A DNA stretch of 64,000 nucleotides from Bacillota bacterium. Its GTDB lineage: Bacteria; Bacillota; Clostridia; Lachnospirales; Lachnospiraceae. The notes below the pieces were generated by a model. It was not told the origin of the DNA, ran no database searches, and worked only from the letters and a program-made list of their open reading frames with translations. Positions 8,078 through 16,647 of this stretch are shown piece after piece. A program made the position numbers and the translations under genes. The stretch lies in assembly GCA_023423335.1 (NCBI GenBank), contig JAFAFU010000045.1, forward strand, positions 1-64,000, read 5' to 3'. Every line of letters begins with the position of its first letter. Within the stretch, counting starts at the first letter, position 1.

Positions 8078-8782
8078 ATGAGAATTGGTATCTGCGATGA
8101 CGAGAGAATTATCAGAGAGGAGCTGTCTTTGTATTGCAACAAATACAAGGAGGCCTGCCTCACGGATTGTAATATTATAAGCGCTGCCTCAGGAGAAGAG
8201 CTGTTAAAACAGGAGGAGCCCATTGATATCTTATTTCTTGATGTTCAGATGAAGGGACTGGATGGACTGACTGCCGCCCGGCAGCTCAGGAGGAAGGATG
8301 AGAACGTGAAGATAATCTTTGTCACAGGGCATACCGACTTCATGCAGGAGGGCTACGAGGTAAAGGCGTTCCGCTATTTATTAAAGCCCTTAAAGGAGGA
8401 AGAAATCCTGAGAACCCTGCGGGAGGCGGTCGAAGAAATAACAAAAGATGCGAAGGTACCGCTGAGTAAGGATGGCAAAACCCGGTTTGTGAAGCTGAAG
8501 GATATCCTTTACATAGAATATGCCAACCGAAGCTGCCTTGTCCGTACCAGGAGGGACTGCTATGTGTGCAAACAGCCCATGAGTGCCTGGGAACAGATCT
8601 TAAATAATGGTGATTTCTATCGCGTCCATAAATCCTTTATTGTCAATATGGCTTATGTGGAGGAAATCGGCAAGTGTATCCTCATGGAGAACGGTGAACG
8701 GGTGGAGCTGGCCTTTCGTCAGGCTTCGAGATTTAAACTGGCCTGCAGGGAATACCGCAGAAGAAATGCCGGATCATCATAA
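8078..8782 (+). CDS. LytTR-family response regulator
   Basis: 234 residues. The receiver domain (1-~120) has the acidic pair D8/D9, phospho-acceptor D55 in LFLDVQMKG, T in FVTGH and the switch lysine in LLKPLKE. A LytTR DNA-binding domain follows from about 128 (FVKLKDILYIEYANR, FYRVHKSFIVNMAYVEEI). This is the AgrA/VirR architecture, controlling promoters through paired direct repeats. The start at ATG 8078 has GAGG upstream and a promoter before it. The cognate kinase follows after 11 bases. No AgrB/AgrD-type signal genes are nearby, so the input is unknown. Confidence 0.9.
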   Translation: MRIGICDDERIIREELSLYCNKYKEACLTDCNIISAASGEELLKQEEPIDILFLDVQMKGLDGLTAARQLRRKDENVKIIFVTGHTDFMQEGYEVKAFRYLLKPLKEEEILRTLREAVEEITKDAKVPLSKDGKTRFVKLKDILYIEYANRSCLVRTRRDCYVCKQPMSAWEQILNNGDFYRVHKSFIVNMAYVEEIGKCILMENGERVELAFRQASRFKLACREYRRRNAGSS

Positions 8783-8793
8783 TAAGCAGGTAT

Positions 8794-10125
8794 GTGGAGG
8801 TGCTTGTGTTAAGCTATATTGCAGATATCCTGATCGTTTATGTTATCAATATTATGAAACTGATTTTAGTCTGCCGGGGTATGATGGGGATTTTGTTCCG
8901 CAAAGGAGCCAAAGTCCACATCCTTTGCGGTGCAGGTATTCTTGCCCTCATACTGACTCTGGGTATCTTTGATAGGGCACGAGCATTTTGGCAGGGTATT
9001 CCCGGACTCCTGGCATTAGCTACAATCATAGTCATCCTTAGAGGAAAGCTGATCAAGAGAGTATGGACAGCCTTACTTGCATATATCTGCGTTCAGTTTC
9101 TGGACATCTGCATAGCCGGAGTCATCTCAATTCTTTTTGGCATACCCTTTGATGAGATGTTGGAACATGGGGCTTTGAATTTTACTGCTGAGAGCTTAAG
9201 CATCATGATCCTTGGCGGAATCGTATTATTAATGAGAATCCACCTTAAGCATACCAATACCGTTGAGATACCAAAGAAAATCTTTACCTTTTTATTTGCC
9301 GGGGCAGGTACCGGTATTTTCCTGGTCACAGGCTTGACAGCTATTGAAATCAGCGGGAACATGGAGCGGATGAGGGGCGTGATGCCGGTATTAACCATTA
9401 TTGGCTGTATCACCTATTTCACCCTTTGTCTGCTGCTGGTATTCTTGAATGAATCCAAAAATAACTATAAGATGCTTACGCAGATTAACCAGACAATCAT
9501 TGAGTCACAGCAAAGCTATTATACCCTGGCCGGGGAGAAGCAGAGGGAAATTTACAGCCTCCGCCATGATATGAAGAATCATCTGGCCTGTATTAATGGA
9601 CTTTACCGGATGGGAAAGCAGGAGGAATTGGAGGAATATTTAAATCAGCTGGTTGAGGAGACGAATAGGGCGGGAGAACTGCTTGATTGCGGGAATGATA
9701 TCGTCAATGCCATTATCAATGATGCGGATTGCCGATATAAAAAGGACGGTATCTTCATACGGCTTGACGGAAGGTTTCCCAAGACGCTGCACATCGCCTC
9801 CACGGATCTCTGTGTTATATTCGCAAATGCAGTGACAAACGCCGCGGAAGCCATCCGAAAAATAAAGAAGCTGCCCGGAGGAGCCTATCCGATTAATATT
9901 AAGATCAGCAGCTACAAGAGCGATCTTTATATCGATATCCAAAACCCGTTATCAGAGGATATCATGCGGCAGGGAGGGAAACCCGTTACAACAAAGGCGG
10001 ATAAGCAGCGGCATGGCTATGGAACAAAGAACATGAAGCAAAGGGTGGAAAAATACCAGGGCAGTATCAGCTTTCAGGAAGAGAATGGAAGGTTCGCTGT
10101 CCATATCTATATGAAGAATGCCTGA
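8794..10125 (+). CDS. AgrC/CitA-like sensor histidine kinase (GHKL ATPase)
   Basis: 443 residues from GTG. The first ~210 residues form about six membrane helices with no extracellular domain, as in peptide-sensing AgrC-type kinases. A coiled linker leads to the H box SLRHDMKNHLACINGL (H258), which in this family is the phosphorylation site. The ATPase has an N box (FANAVTNAAEAI) and a G box (GYGTKNMKQRVEKYQG). It is paired with the upstream LytTR regulator. The ligand is not deducible from the window. Confidence 0.9.
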   Translation: MEVLVLSYIADILIVYVINIMKLILVCRGMMGILFRKGAKVHILCGAGILALILTLGIFDRARAFWQGIPGLLALATIIVILRGKLIKRVWTALLAYICVQFLDICIAGVISILFGIPFDEMLEHGALNFTAESLSIMILGGIVLLMRIHLKHTNTVEIPKKIFTFLFAGAGTGIFLVTGLTAIEISGNMERMRGVMPVLTIIGCITYFTLCLLLVFLNESKNNYKMLTQINQTIIESQQSYYTLAGEKQREIYSLRHDMKNHLACINGLYRMGKQEELEEYLNQLVEETNRAGELLDCGNDIVNAIINDADCRYKKDGIFIRLDGRFPKTLHIASTDLCVIFANAVTNAAEAIRKIKKLPGGAYPINIKISSYKSDLYIDIQNPLSEDIMRQGGKPVTTKADKQRHGYGTKNMKQRVEKYQGSISFQEENGRFAVHIYMKNA

Positions 10126-10186
10126 TCGGTCATAAGCTTGCGTTCATACCGATAAATCATACGTTCCTGTCGGGACCTATTGAAAT

Positions 10187-10228
10187 AACGGCATTCTTAT
10201 GCTATAAAGACAATGGAATGCCGTTTTT
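10187..10228 (+). terminator. Terminator of the kinase operon
   Basis: Perfect arms AACGGCATTC and GAATGCCGTT followed by a T run, about 60 bases after the kinase stop codon. Confidence 0.8.
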
Positions 10229-10318
10229 CTGATTGACGCTACCGGTCAGAGAACCATACGGTATGGTGGGAGTATTCCTTATAAGTGTATATTGCGGGGA
10301 AATATATACATAGCATAG

Positions 10319-10466
10319 ATGCCTGGAGCTGTTTTGACAGAGCCAGGCATTTATGGGATAATGAAACAAGATAAAAATTGGGTTGACATTCGAAGCAAAA
10401 TTAGGCATGATATACTGTGAAAGTATCCGGAGAGTAGTTTGTTATCTGACTTTCCGGATTTTTTTG
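10319..10466 (+). promoter_or_regulatory. Promoter followed at once by a terminator-like hairpin (leader of the HAD gene)
   Basis: The 423-base gap 10126-10548 holds the terminator above, a hairpin ATGCCTGG/CCAGGCAT (10319-10350), a TTGACA at 10383, an extended -10 (TGATATACT, -10 hexamer 10411-10416), then a perfect 7-bp stem ATCCGGA/TCCGGAT (10424-10459) and seven Ts. The hairpin falls inside the first ~40 bases of any transcript, so it looks like an attenuator or a tiny RNA gene. The TTGACA to -10 distance (22) is long, so start-site use is uncertain. Confidence 0.45.
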
Positions 10467-10548
10467 CTTTAAGCCCGGCAGGAAGCCGAGAGGATGCGGA
10501 AACAGTTATTCAGGAGAAATAAGAAGAATAGAAAAGGATAGATGAGCG

Positions 10549-11178
10549 ATGGTTGACAGTATAATATTTGACTTGGACGGAACCCTCTGGGATTCAACGG
10601 ACGGGGTTGTAATTGCCTTTAACAAGGTTCTCAGGGAAAAGTACCCGGAGGTTACGGATACGGTTACAAAGGAGAAGCTTCAGGGACTGTTCGGACTGCC
10701 GCTGGATGAGATCGGGGTCCGGCTGTATCAGAGTGTGCCGGAGGAACGGGCAAAAGAGATCATTAAGGAGTGCTGTGAGTACGAGAATGAATATCTGGCA
10801 CGGACCGGAGGAATTCTGTACGATGGACTGGAAGCTGCACTGAGGAAGCTGTATGATAGATATAAGCTGTATATTGTAAGCAATTGCCAGGATGGATATA
10901 TCCAGTGCTTTTTTAAGGCATATCCGAGCCTGGAGCAGTATTTTCAGGATTTTACATGCCCCGGAATGTCCGGTTTACTAAAAGCGGATAATATCAGGCT
11001 GATAGTAAAAAAGCACAACCTTAAGCATCCGGTTTATGTCGGTGATACCAGCGGAGACGCCAAGGCTGCCAGGGAGGCAGGAGTACCCTTCATCTTTGCC
11101 CGTTATGGCTTTGGAGATGTGCAGGAATATGAGTTTGCTGTGGATTCCTTCGCAGAACTGCCGGAAAAAATAAAATAG
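10549..11178 (+). CDS. HAD-superfamily phosphatase (phosphoglycolate phosphatase-like)
   Basis: 209 residues. Motif I is FDLDGTLWDS (nucleophile D8, acid D10), motif II is IVSNC, and the C-terminal motif IV is VYVGDTSGDAKAAREAG. A helical cap lies at residues ~20-85. This is the subfamily I phosphatase fold acting on small phosphorylated metabolites; the substrate cannot be assigned from sequence. It lies between a hairpin-containing leader and the trpS promoter and is apparently monocistronic. Confidence 0.88.
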   Translation: MVDSIIFDLDGTLWDSTDGVVIAFNKVLREKYPEVTDTVTKEKLQGLFGLPLDEIGVRLYQSVPEERAKEIIKECCEYENEYLARTGGILYDGLEAALRKLYDRYKLYIVSNCQDGYIQCFFKAYPSLEQYFQDFTCPGMSGLLKADNIRLIVKKHNLKHPVYVGDTSGDAKAAREAGVPFIFARYGFGDVQEYEFAVDSFAELPEKIK

Positions 11179-11196
11179 GAAAACTATGCGGATGCA

Positions 11197-11225
11197 TTGA
11201 CATTTTGCCGTATAATTTATATATT
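11197..11225 (+). promoter_or_regulatory. trpS promoter
   Basis: TTGACA (11197-11202), a 17-base spacer and TATATT (11220-11225). The leader to the ATG is only about 65 bases, too short for a T-box. Confidence 0.6.
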
Positions 11226-11293
11226 TATAAGAAACGAGTGATCTATGACACGAAGCTCATGAATAATTACTACGAAGAATAGGATGTGATACT

Positions 11294-12298
11294 ATGTTGG
11301 ACGGAAAGAAATCATTATTCAGCGGGATGCAGGCAACCGGCACCCTTCATTTGGGAAATTATCTGGGTGCGCTGAAGAATTGGGTTGAATTATATGATGA
11401 TTATGAAACATTTTACTGTGTGGTGGATATGCATTCCATAACCGTAAGGCAGGATCCGGCAGATCTTCGGAAGAAGGCCAGGAATCTGCTGACCTTATAT
11501 ATTGCCGCCGGATTGAATCCGGATAAGAACTGTATCTATTACCAGTCCCATGTTTCCGCCCATGCGGAGCTGGGGTGGATTCTAAATTGCTTTACCTATC
11601 TGGGTGAGTTGAACCGTATGACCCAGTTCAAGGATAAGTCCGCAAAGCATTCGGATAATATCAATGCGGGACTTTATACCTATCCCGTACTGATGGCTGC
11701 CGATATTCTTTTATTCCAGTCCGATGTCGTACCGGTGGGTTCGGACCAGAAACAGCACCTGGAGATTACCAGGGATATCGCAGAACGCTTCAACACTGTC
11801 TATGGAGATGTATTTACAATTCCGGAGCCGATGATCAGCAAGTCCGGAGCCAGGATCATGAGTCTTCAGGAGCCGGATAAGAAGATGTCCAAATCGGATG
11901 AGAATGTGAATGCCAGCATCTATTTGATGGATGATCCGGATACGATTATCCGCAAGTTTAAGAGGGCAGTGACAGATTCCGATACGGAGATCCGTTATGC
12001 CGAGGAGAAGCCCGGTATCAGTAACCTGATTGATATCTATGGAATCGCTTCCGGCAAGACCGTCGCGGAGACCGAGAAGGAATTTGCCGGTGCCGGATAC
12101 GGTGAATTCAAGCTGGCGGTCGGAGAAGCCGTTGCCAGTATGCTGAAGCCGATCCAGGACAAATTTACGGAGCTTACTAAGGACAAGGCTTATATTGACA
12201 GCATTATAAAGAGGAATGCGGAGAAAGCAGAGTATTATGCGAATAAGACCTTGCGTAAGGTCCAGAAAAAGATCGGGTTCCCCGAAAGAATAAGATAA
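11294..12298 (+). CDS. trpS: Tryptophanyl-tRNA synthetase
   Basis: 334 residues, the normal bacterial TrpS length. It charges tRNA(Trp) with tryptophan. The class I signatures are TGTLHLGNYLG (HIGH variant) near residue 17 and KKMSKSDENV near 196, with the Trp-pocket sequence GSDQKQHLEITRDIAERF between. It has its own promoter and a strong rho-independent terminator, so it is a single-gene unit. Confidence 0.97.
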   Translation: MLDGKKSLFSGMQATGTLHLGNYLGALKNWVELYDDYETFYCVVDMHSITVRQDPADLRKKARNLLTLYIAAGLNPDKNCIYYQSHVSAHAELGWILNCFTYLGELNRMTQFKDKSAKHSDNINAGLYTYPVLMAADILLFQSDVVPVGSDQKQHLEITRDIAERFNTVYGDVFTIPEPMISKSGARIMSLQEPDKKMSKSDENVNASIYLMDDPDTIIRKFKRAVTDSDTEIRYAEEKPGISNLIDIYGIASGKTVAETEKEFAGAGYGEFKLAVGEAVASMLKPIQDKFTELTKDKAYIDSIIKRNAEKAEYYANKTLRKVQKKIGFPERIR

Positions 12299-12304
12299 AA
12301 TGCA

Positions 12305-12335
12305 AGGTGGCGAGGTTTGTTTCGCCACCTTTTTT
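12305..12335 (+). terminator. trpS: trpS terminator
   Basis: AGGTGGCGA and TCGCCACCT arms followed by six Ts, directly after the trpS stop. Confidence 0.9.
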
Positions 12336-12434
12336 GGCAAAAAGCAGCCGAACCGGAGAACCGCTTATGAAGCGTACTTTCGCCGGTTTCACTAAGAAAG
12401 AAGGATTAACTTTTTATAGGAGGATAATTTGCTT

Positions 12435-13394
12435 ATGAAGATTGTTTTTTTAGAGACGGATACCCTGGGAAAGGATGTGGACCTGACACCCTTTGATGCC
12501 CTGGGCGAAGTGATTAAGTACCCAGGCTCTGATCCGAAGGAGGATGCCGGGCGGATTGGGGATGCGGATATCATTATTGTTAATAAAGTACCAATGAATG
12601 AGAGTACCTTGGGGAATGCAGCGAATCTGAAGCTGATCTGTATCACCGGGACGGGATCAAATATTGTGGACTTTCCCTATACGAATAGCCGGGGTATTAC
12701 GGTGGCCAATGTAAAGGGGTACTCGACCCGGTCCGTCGTTCAGCATACCTTCGCATTATTCTTTTATGTCTATGAGAAGCTCAGCTATTATGACGATTTT
12801 GTGAAATCAGGAGAATACATCTGTTCCGATATCTTCAGTCATTTTATCGTTAAGTTCCATGAGCTGGCAGGCAAGACCTGGGGTATCATCGGTCTGGGGG
12901 AAATAGGCAGGGGAGTGGCTGAGGTCGCCAGGCTTTTCGGTTGCAGGGTAATCTATTACTCAACCTCGGGCAGGAACAATAATCCGGATCATGAACAGGT
13001 GGACTTAAATACTCTGCTGAACGAAGCCGATGTCATCTCAATTCATACCCCGTTAAATGAAATGACCCGGGACTTAATCGGCGAAAAGGAGCTGAAGAGG
13101 ATGAAGAAGAGTGCGGTGCTGCTTAATCTTGGAAGAGGACCGATTATCAACGAGTACGCGTTGGCGAGGGCGCTGAAGGAAGACTGGATTGCCGCGGCAG
13201 GGCTGGATGTGCTTACGGTGGAGCCGATGCTGGCCGATAATCCGCTCATTGAAATCAAAGATAGTACGAAGCTCATTATCACGCCCCATATCGCCTGGGC
13301 AACCGTAGAAGCCAGACAGAGGGTGACCGAAGAGGTATATAAGAACATCAGAGCCTATTTAAAGGGCGAAGATAGAAATGTCATAAGACAATAA
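12435..13394 (+). CDS. D-isomer-specific 2-hydroxyacid dehydrogenase
   Basis: 319 residues from ATG at 12435; a TTG two codons earlier is 5 bases from the AGGAGG (12418-12423) and could be used instead. The NAD fold is clear: GIIGLGEIGRGVAEVARLFG near residue 150, with catalytic Arg in LNLGRGPIINE, Glu in LTVEPM and His in TPHIAWAT. Members reduce 2-keto acids such as hydroxypyruvate, glyoxylate or phosphohydroxypyruvate. No ACT domain is present, so it is not a long-form SerA; the substrate is open. It stands alone between trpS and a palindromic repeat. Confidence 0.9.
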   Translation: MKIVFLETDTLGKDVDLTPFDALGEVIKYPGSDPKEDAGRIGDADIIIVNKVPMNESTLGNAANLKLICITGTGSNIVDFPYTNSRGITVANVKGYSTRSVVQHTFALFFYVYEKLSYYDDFVKSGEYICSDIFSHFIVKFHELAGKTWGIIGLGEIGRGVAEVARLFGCRVIYYSTSGRNNNPDHEQVDLNTLLNEADVISIHTPLNEMTRDLIGEKELKRMKKSAVLLNLGRGPIINEYALARALKEDWIAAAGLDVLTVEPMLADNPLIEIKDSTKLIITPHIAWATVEARQRVTEEVYKNIRAYLKGEDRNVIRQ

Positions 13395-13411
13395 AGAGAG
13401 ATGCAAATAGA

Positions 13412-13681
13412 ATTCAGGTGTCAAAAGCCCTTTGAGCATCATGGCTTCGTCAATTTGTACAGTTTAGCTGATAATAGTGTGATGCAGAACATAGTTCATT
13501 CGCAACACGCTTCCTCTTGGATGAAGTACGTAGCGGTACGTAAGGCCCTAAAATACAGGACCTAAGTACCGACGACTTCATAACAGTTGCTCATCGAACT
13601 ATGTTCTGCATCACTTTAATATCGTTAGTGAATGTGCAAATTGACGAAGCCATATTTTTGAAGAGCTTTTGACACCTGAAT
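13412..13681. repeat. 270-bp palindromic element with ~45-bp terminal inverted repeats
   Basis: The ends are ATTCAGGTGTCAAAAGC (13412-13428) and its complement (13665-13681). The match resumes through GGCTTCGTCAATTTG on the left and CAAATTGACGAAGCC on the right. Inside is a perfect 19-bp inverted pair (13479-13497 and 13596-13614) and an inner imperfect pair around GTAGCGGTAC/GTACCGACGAC. It has no coding capacity. One terminal arm recurs alone at 37066-37119. It looks like a MITE or a structured repeat, here lying between convergent genes where it may also end transcription. Confidence 0.75.
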
Positions 13682-13748
13682 CATTGTAGTATGATTATAA
13701 AACAACCTTTTAAATTAAGCTTTAACAACAGTTACAACGGCTTAAATT

Positions 13749-14798
13749 TTACTCACTCTTGACCTCGTTCCATTTGTCGATATACATGGCTTCAATTTCC
13801 TCACCCAGGTACTGGAAGGTGGTGCATCGGTCAAGCACAGTCTGGTCCGGGAAGGCCACGGGACTGTTCTTGATATCTTCATCCGTTATCATAGTCCTGG
13901 CAGCAGCATTCGGAGTGGAATAGGTGATATATTCAAAGTTTTTCAAGGCAATTTCTGCATCACACATAAAATTGATAAAGGCCTCCGCATTTTCCTTATT
14001 TCTGCAGTTCTTCGGAATAACCCAGCCGTCAATCCATACATTCGAGCCTTCCTTCGGAACGACATATTCCAAATCCGGATTCTCTCTGGCCGTATAAATG
14101 GCTTCTCCGGAATAGATGACTCCAAGAGCTGCCTCACCGCTGATCATCTTATCCCTGACCTGATCCACCACATATGCCTGGACCAGAGGATACTGCTGCT
14201 GGAGTAATGCCTTGGCTTCATTAAGCTCTGCCTCATCGGTAGTATTCATGTCATAACCAAGGTAGGTCAGGGCGATACCGAAGGCATCACGGACACTGTC
14301 AATCATTAAGAGGTCACCGGAGTATTTCTCATCGAAAAGGGCGCTCCAGCTGTCGATCGGCTCCTCCACCATGGTTTTATTATAGAGAATACCCACCGTA
14401 CCCCAGCAGTAGGGCACACTGTACCGGTTGCCGGGATCGAATTTCTCGGCGCTTTTTAAGTATACAGGATCAAGGTTCTTAATATTTGGGACATTATCAT
14501 AATTAATTTCTGCCAGAAGATCCTCATCTATCATTTTCTGGATCATGTAGTCAGAAGGACACACGACATCGTAACGGACAGCACCGGCCTCAATCTTTGG
14601 GTACATCTCTTCATTCTGCTCGAACTCATCATAGACAACCTCAATACCCGTCTGTTTCTCAAAGAGATCAAGTACTTCCTCATCAATATACTCGCCCCAG
14701 TTATAAACATATACCTTCTCGTTGTTTCCTTTGGAGCAGCTGGAGAGCAGTGCGGCGCCGCATAGTGCAATTGCTAAGGGTAATAATATTTTCTTCAT
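13749..14798 (-). CDS. potD: Spermidine/putrescine-binding lipoprotein PotD
   Basis: 349 residues from ATG at 14798 (GGAAG upstream). The signal peptide with lipobox ALLSSC places the lipidated Cys at residue 21, anchoring it on the outside of the membrane. The mature protein begins VYVYNWGEYIDEEVLDLFEK, the hallmark of PotD/PotF proteins, and contains VCPSDYMIQKM and WGTVGILYNK. It captures polyamines for PotABC. It is the last gene of the regulator-potA-potB-potC-potD operon. Confidence 0.93.
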   Translation of the reverse strand: MKKILLPLAIALCGAALLSSCSKGNNEKVYVYNWGEYIDEEVLDLFEKQTGIEVVYDEFEQNEEMYPKIEAGAVRYDVVCPSDYMIQKMIDEDLLAEINYDNVPNIKNLDPVYLKSAEKFDPGNRYSVPYCWGTVGILYNKTMVEEPIDSWSALFDEKYSGDLLMIDSVRDAFGIALTYLGYDMNTTDEAELNEAKALLQQQYPLVQAYVVDQVRDKMISGEAALGVIYSGEAIYTARENPDLEYVVPKEGSNVWIDGWVIPKNCRNKENAEAFINFMCDAEIALKNFEYITYSTPNAAARTMITDEDIKNSPVAFPDQTVLDRCTTFQYLGEEIEAMYIDKWNEVKSE

Positions 14799-14886
14799 GA
14801 TTTTTACTTCCGATAAGCCGGAAGCTTCCACCTCCTTAATTTACTGAGGATAATTCCTCCTTATTTCTTCAAAGCATTTATTTATC

Positions 14887-15675
14887 TTATAACTTCCGGA
14901 TGGGAGCCTTCTTCTCCGCATTCCGGCGGTTGATTAAGATCAGCAGTATCAGCACCGTGGCGAACATCAGGGTAGAGAGGGCATAAATTTCCGGCTTGAT
15001 ACCCTTGCGGACTTCGGTGTAGATCTTTGTGGATAATGTATTTATCTCAGGTCCCTTGGTAAAATGCGTGATGACGAAATCGTCCAGGGACATTGTAAAA
15101 GCCAGAAAGAAGCCCGACAGTACGCCGGGAAATATATCCGGCAGAATTACCTTAAAGAAGGCATATACCGGAGAAGCGCCAAGATCAAGGGCCGCCTCGA
15201 AGGTATTCGGATTCAACTGCTTCAGCTTCGGCATGACACTTAAGATGACATAGGGCAGATTAAAGGTGATATGGGCGATCAGAACGCTGGAAAAGCCCAG
15301 GGTATATTTAAGCGCCACGAAAATTAACATCAGAGAGATACCGGTGACGATATCCGCATTCAGCATCGGGATATTTGTTATACTCATCAGGATGGTCCGG
15401 GGAGTCCTCTTCATGCTATTGATGGCGATGGAGGCTGCTGTTCCCAGAAGTGTCGCAATCAACGCGGAGAGGAAGGCAATGATCAGAGTCGTAGTCAGAG
15501 CATTCATAATACTTTCATTCTGGAAAAGCTCCCGATACCAGCGGAGGGTAAAGCCTCCCCATTTTGATCTCGATTTTGAACTGTTGAAGGAAAGCAGGAT
15601 CAAAATTAGGATCGGGGCATACAGAAAAAGAATGATGACTGCCACATAAAAACGTTCCAGAAATTTTCTTACCAT
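14887..15675 (-). CDS. potC: Spermidine/putrescine ABC permease PotC
   Basis: 262 residues with about six membrane helices. The permease EAA loop is visible as EAALDLGASPVYAFFKVILP, which docks on the PotA ATPase. The typical start VRKFLERFYVAVIILFLYAP fits PotC. It overlaps the end of potB by 7 bases, indicating coupling. Together with PotB it forms the inner-membrane channel for polyamine uptake. Confidence 0.93.
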   Translation of the reverse strand: MVRKFLERFYVAVIILFLYAPILILILLSFNSSKSRSKWGGFTLRWYRELFQNESIMNALTTTLIIAFLSALIATLLGTAASIAINSMKRTPRTILMSITNIPMLNADIVTGISLMLIFVALKYTLGFSSVLIAHITFNLPYVILSVMPKLKQLNPNTFEAALDLGASPVYAFFKVILPDIFPGVLSGFFLAFTMSLDDFVITHFTKGPEINTLSTKIYTEVRKGIKPEIYALSTLMFATVLILLILINRRNAEKKAPIRKL

Positions 15676-16556
15676 AGATTATTACCCTCGCTTTCCTTAT
15701 CGTATTTCGACAGGATGGCCATGCTGAGGAGAATAAAAATCATCAGCACCAGAGAAAGGCCGGAGCCGGTATTCCAGTTTCCTAGCCGGAACTGCTGCTC
15801 GATGACGTTCCCGATCAGGACGATCTTACTTCCGCCAAGGATCGTCGAGATGACGAAGGTGGTAAGAGAGGGTACGAATACCATCGTAATTCCGCTGATT
15901 ACTCCGGGTAAGCTTAAGGGAAGAATAATCTTAAAGAAGGTCTGAAGGCCATTCGCTCCCAAGTCTCTGGCGGCATTGATCGTATCCTGGTCAATTTTTA
16001 TCAGAACATTATAAATCGGCAATACCATAAAGGGCAGGAAATTATATACCATGCCGAGAACAATGGCAGCCGGGGTGTTGATGATATTTAAAGGAGGCAG
16101 ATTTAAGATCTCCAGCATACGGTTAATGATTCCTGTCTTCTCCAGAATGTTCTGCCAGGCAATCGTACGGAGCAGGAAATTCATCCACATCGGAAGTACT
16201 ATGATCAGGACAATAAAGCTGTTGCTTTTCATTTTGATCTTATTCAATACCATGGCCAGGGGATAGGCTAACAGCAGGCAGATGGCAGTACTGACCAGGG
16301 AGAGCTCCAGCGCCAGCCGGAGAGCCTTTAGGTTCACCGGATTAGCAATTAATGTGATATTGGACAAGGTAATGCCGCCCTCTTTACCGGTCAGACCATA
16401 GAATACGATCAGGACCAGGGGGATAAGAATAAACCCGGTCATCCATAGGATGTATGGGTAGGAAAGCCATTTAATTCGATTGGTACCGGAAGTTGACACT
16501 CTGCCTTCCGGGCCGGCAGCCTTCGGGCTCCGGCTTTGTATCATATTCAATTTCAT
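15669..16556 (-). CDS. potB: Spermidine/putrescine ABC permease PotB
   Basis: 295 residues from ATG at 16556, chosen because GGAGGCGATTAC precedes it; the frame extends further upstream only as overlap toward potA. There are six predicted membrane helices starting at WLSYPYILWMTGFILIPLVL. The EAA loop is AARDLGANGLQTFFKIILP. It forms the PotBC channel with the downstream gene. Confidence 0.93.
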   Translation of the reverse strand: MKLNMIQSRSPKAAGPEGRVSTSGTNRIKWLSYPYILWMTGFILIPLVLIVFYGLTGKEGGITLSNITLIANPVNLKALRLALELSLVSTAICLLLAYPLAMVLNKIKMKSNSFIVLIIVLPMWMNFLLRTIAWQNILEKTGIINRMLEILNLPPLNIINTPAAIVLGMVYNFLPFMVLPIYNVLIKIDQDTINAARDLGANGLQTFFKIILPLSLPGVISGITMVFVPSLTTFVISTILGGSKIVLIGNVIEQQFRLGNWNTGSGLSLVLMIFILLSMAILSKYDKESEGNNLW

Positions 16557-16647
16557 GTAATCGCCTCCATGCTGCTGATGCCCGCAAATGTATACGTCAG
16601 CCATTACTTGCGGAAGAAATCTACGCGCTTTATCAATTGGAAGTGCA

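Noticed and set aside
11226..11293. T-box leader for trpS
   Set aside because: Only about 65 bases lie between the promoter and ATG, and no terminator/antiterminator or specifier loop is seen.
14798..14831. GTG start at 14831 for potD
   Set aside because: The AGGAGG directly abuts that GTG with no spacing; the signal peptide and lipobox begin properly at ATG 14798.
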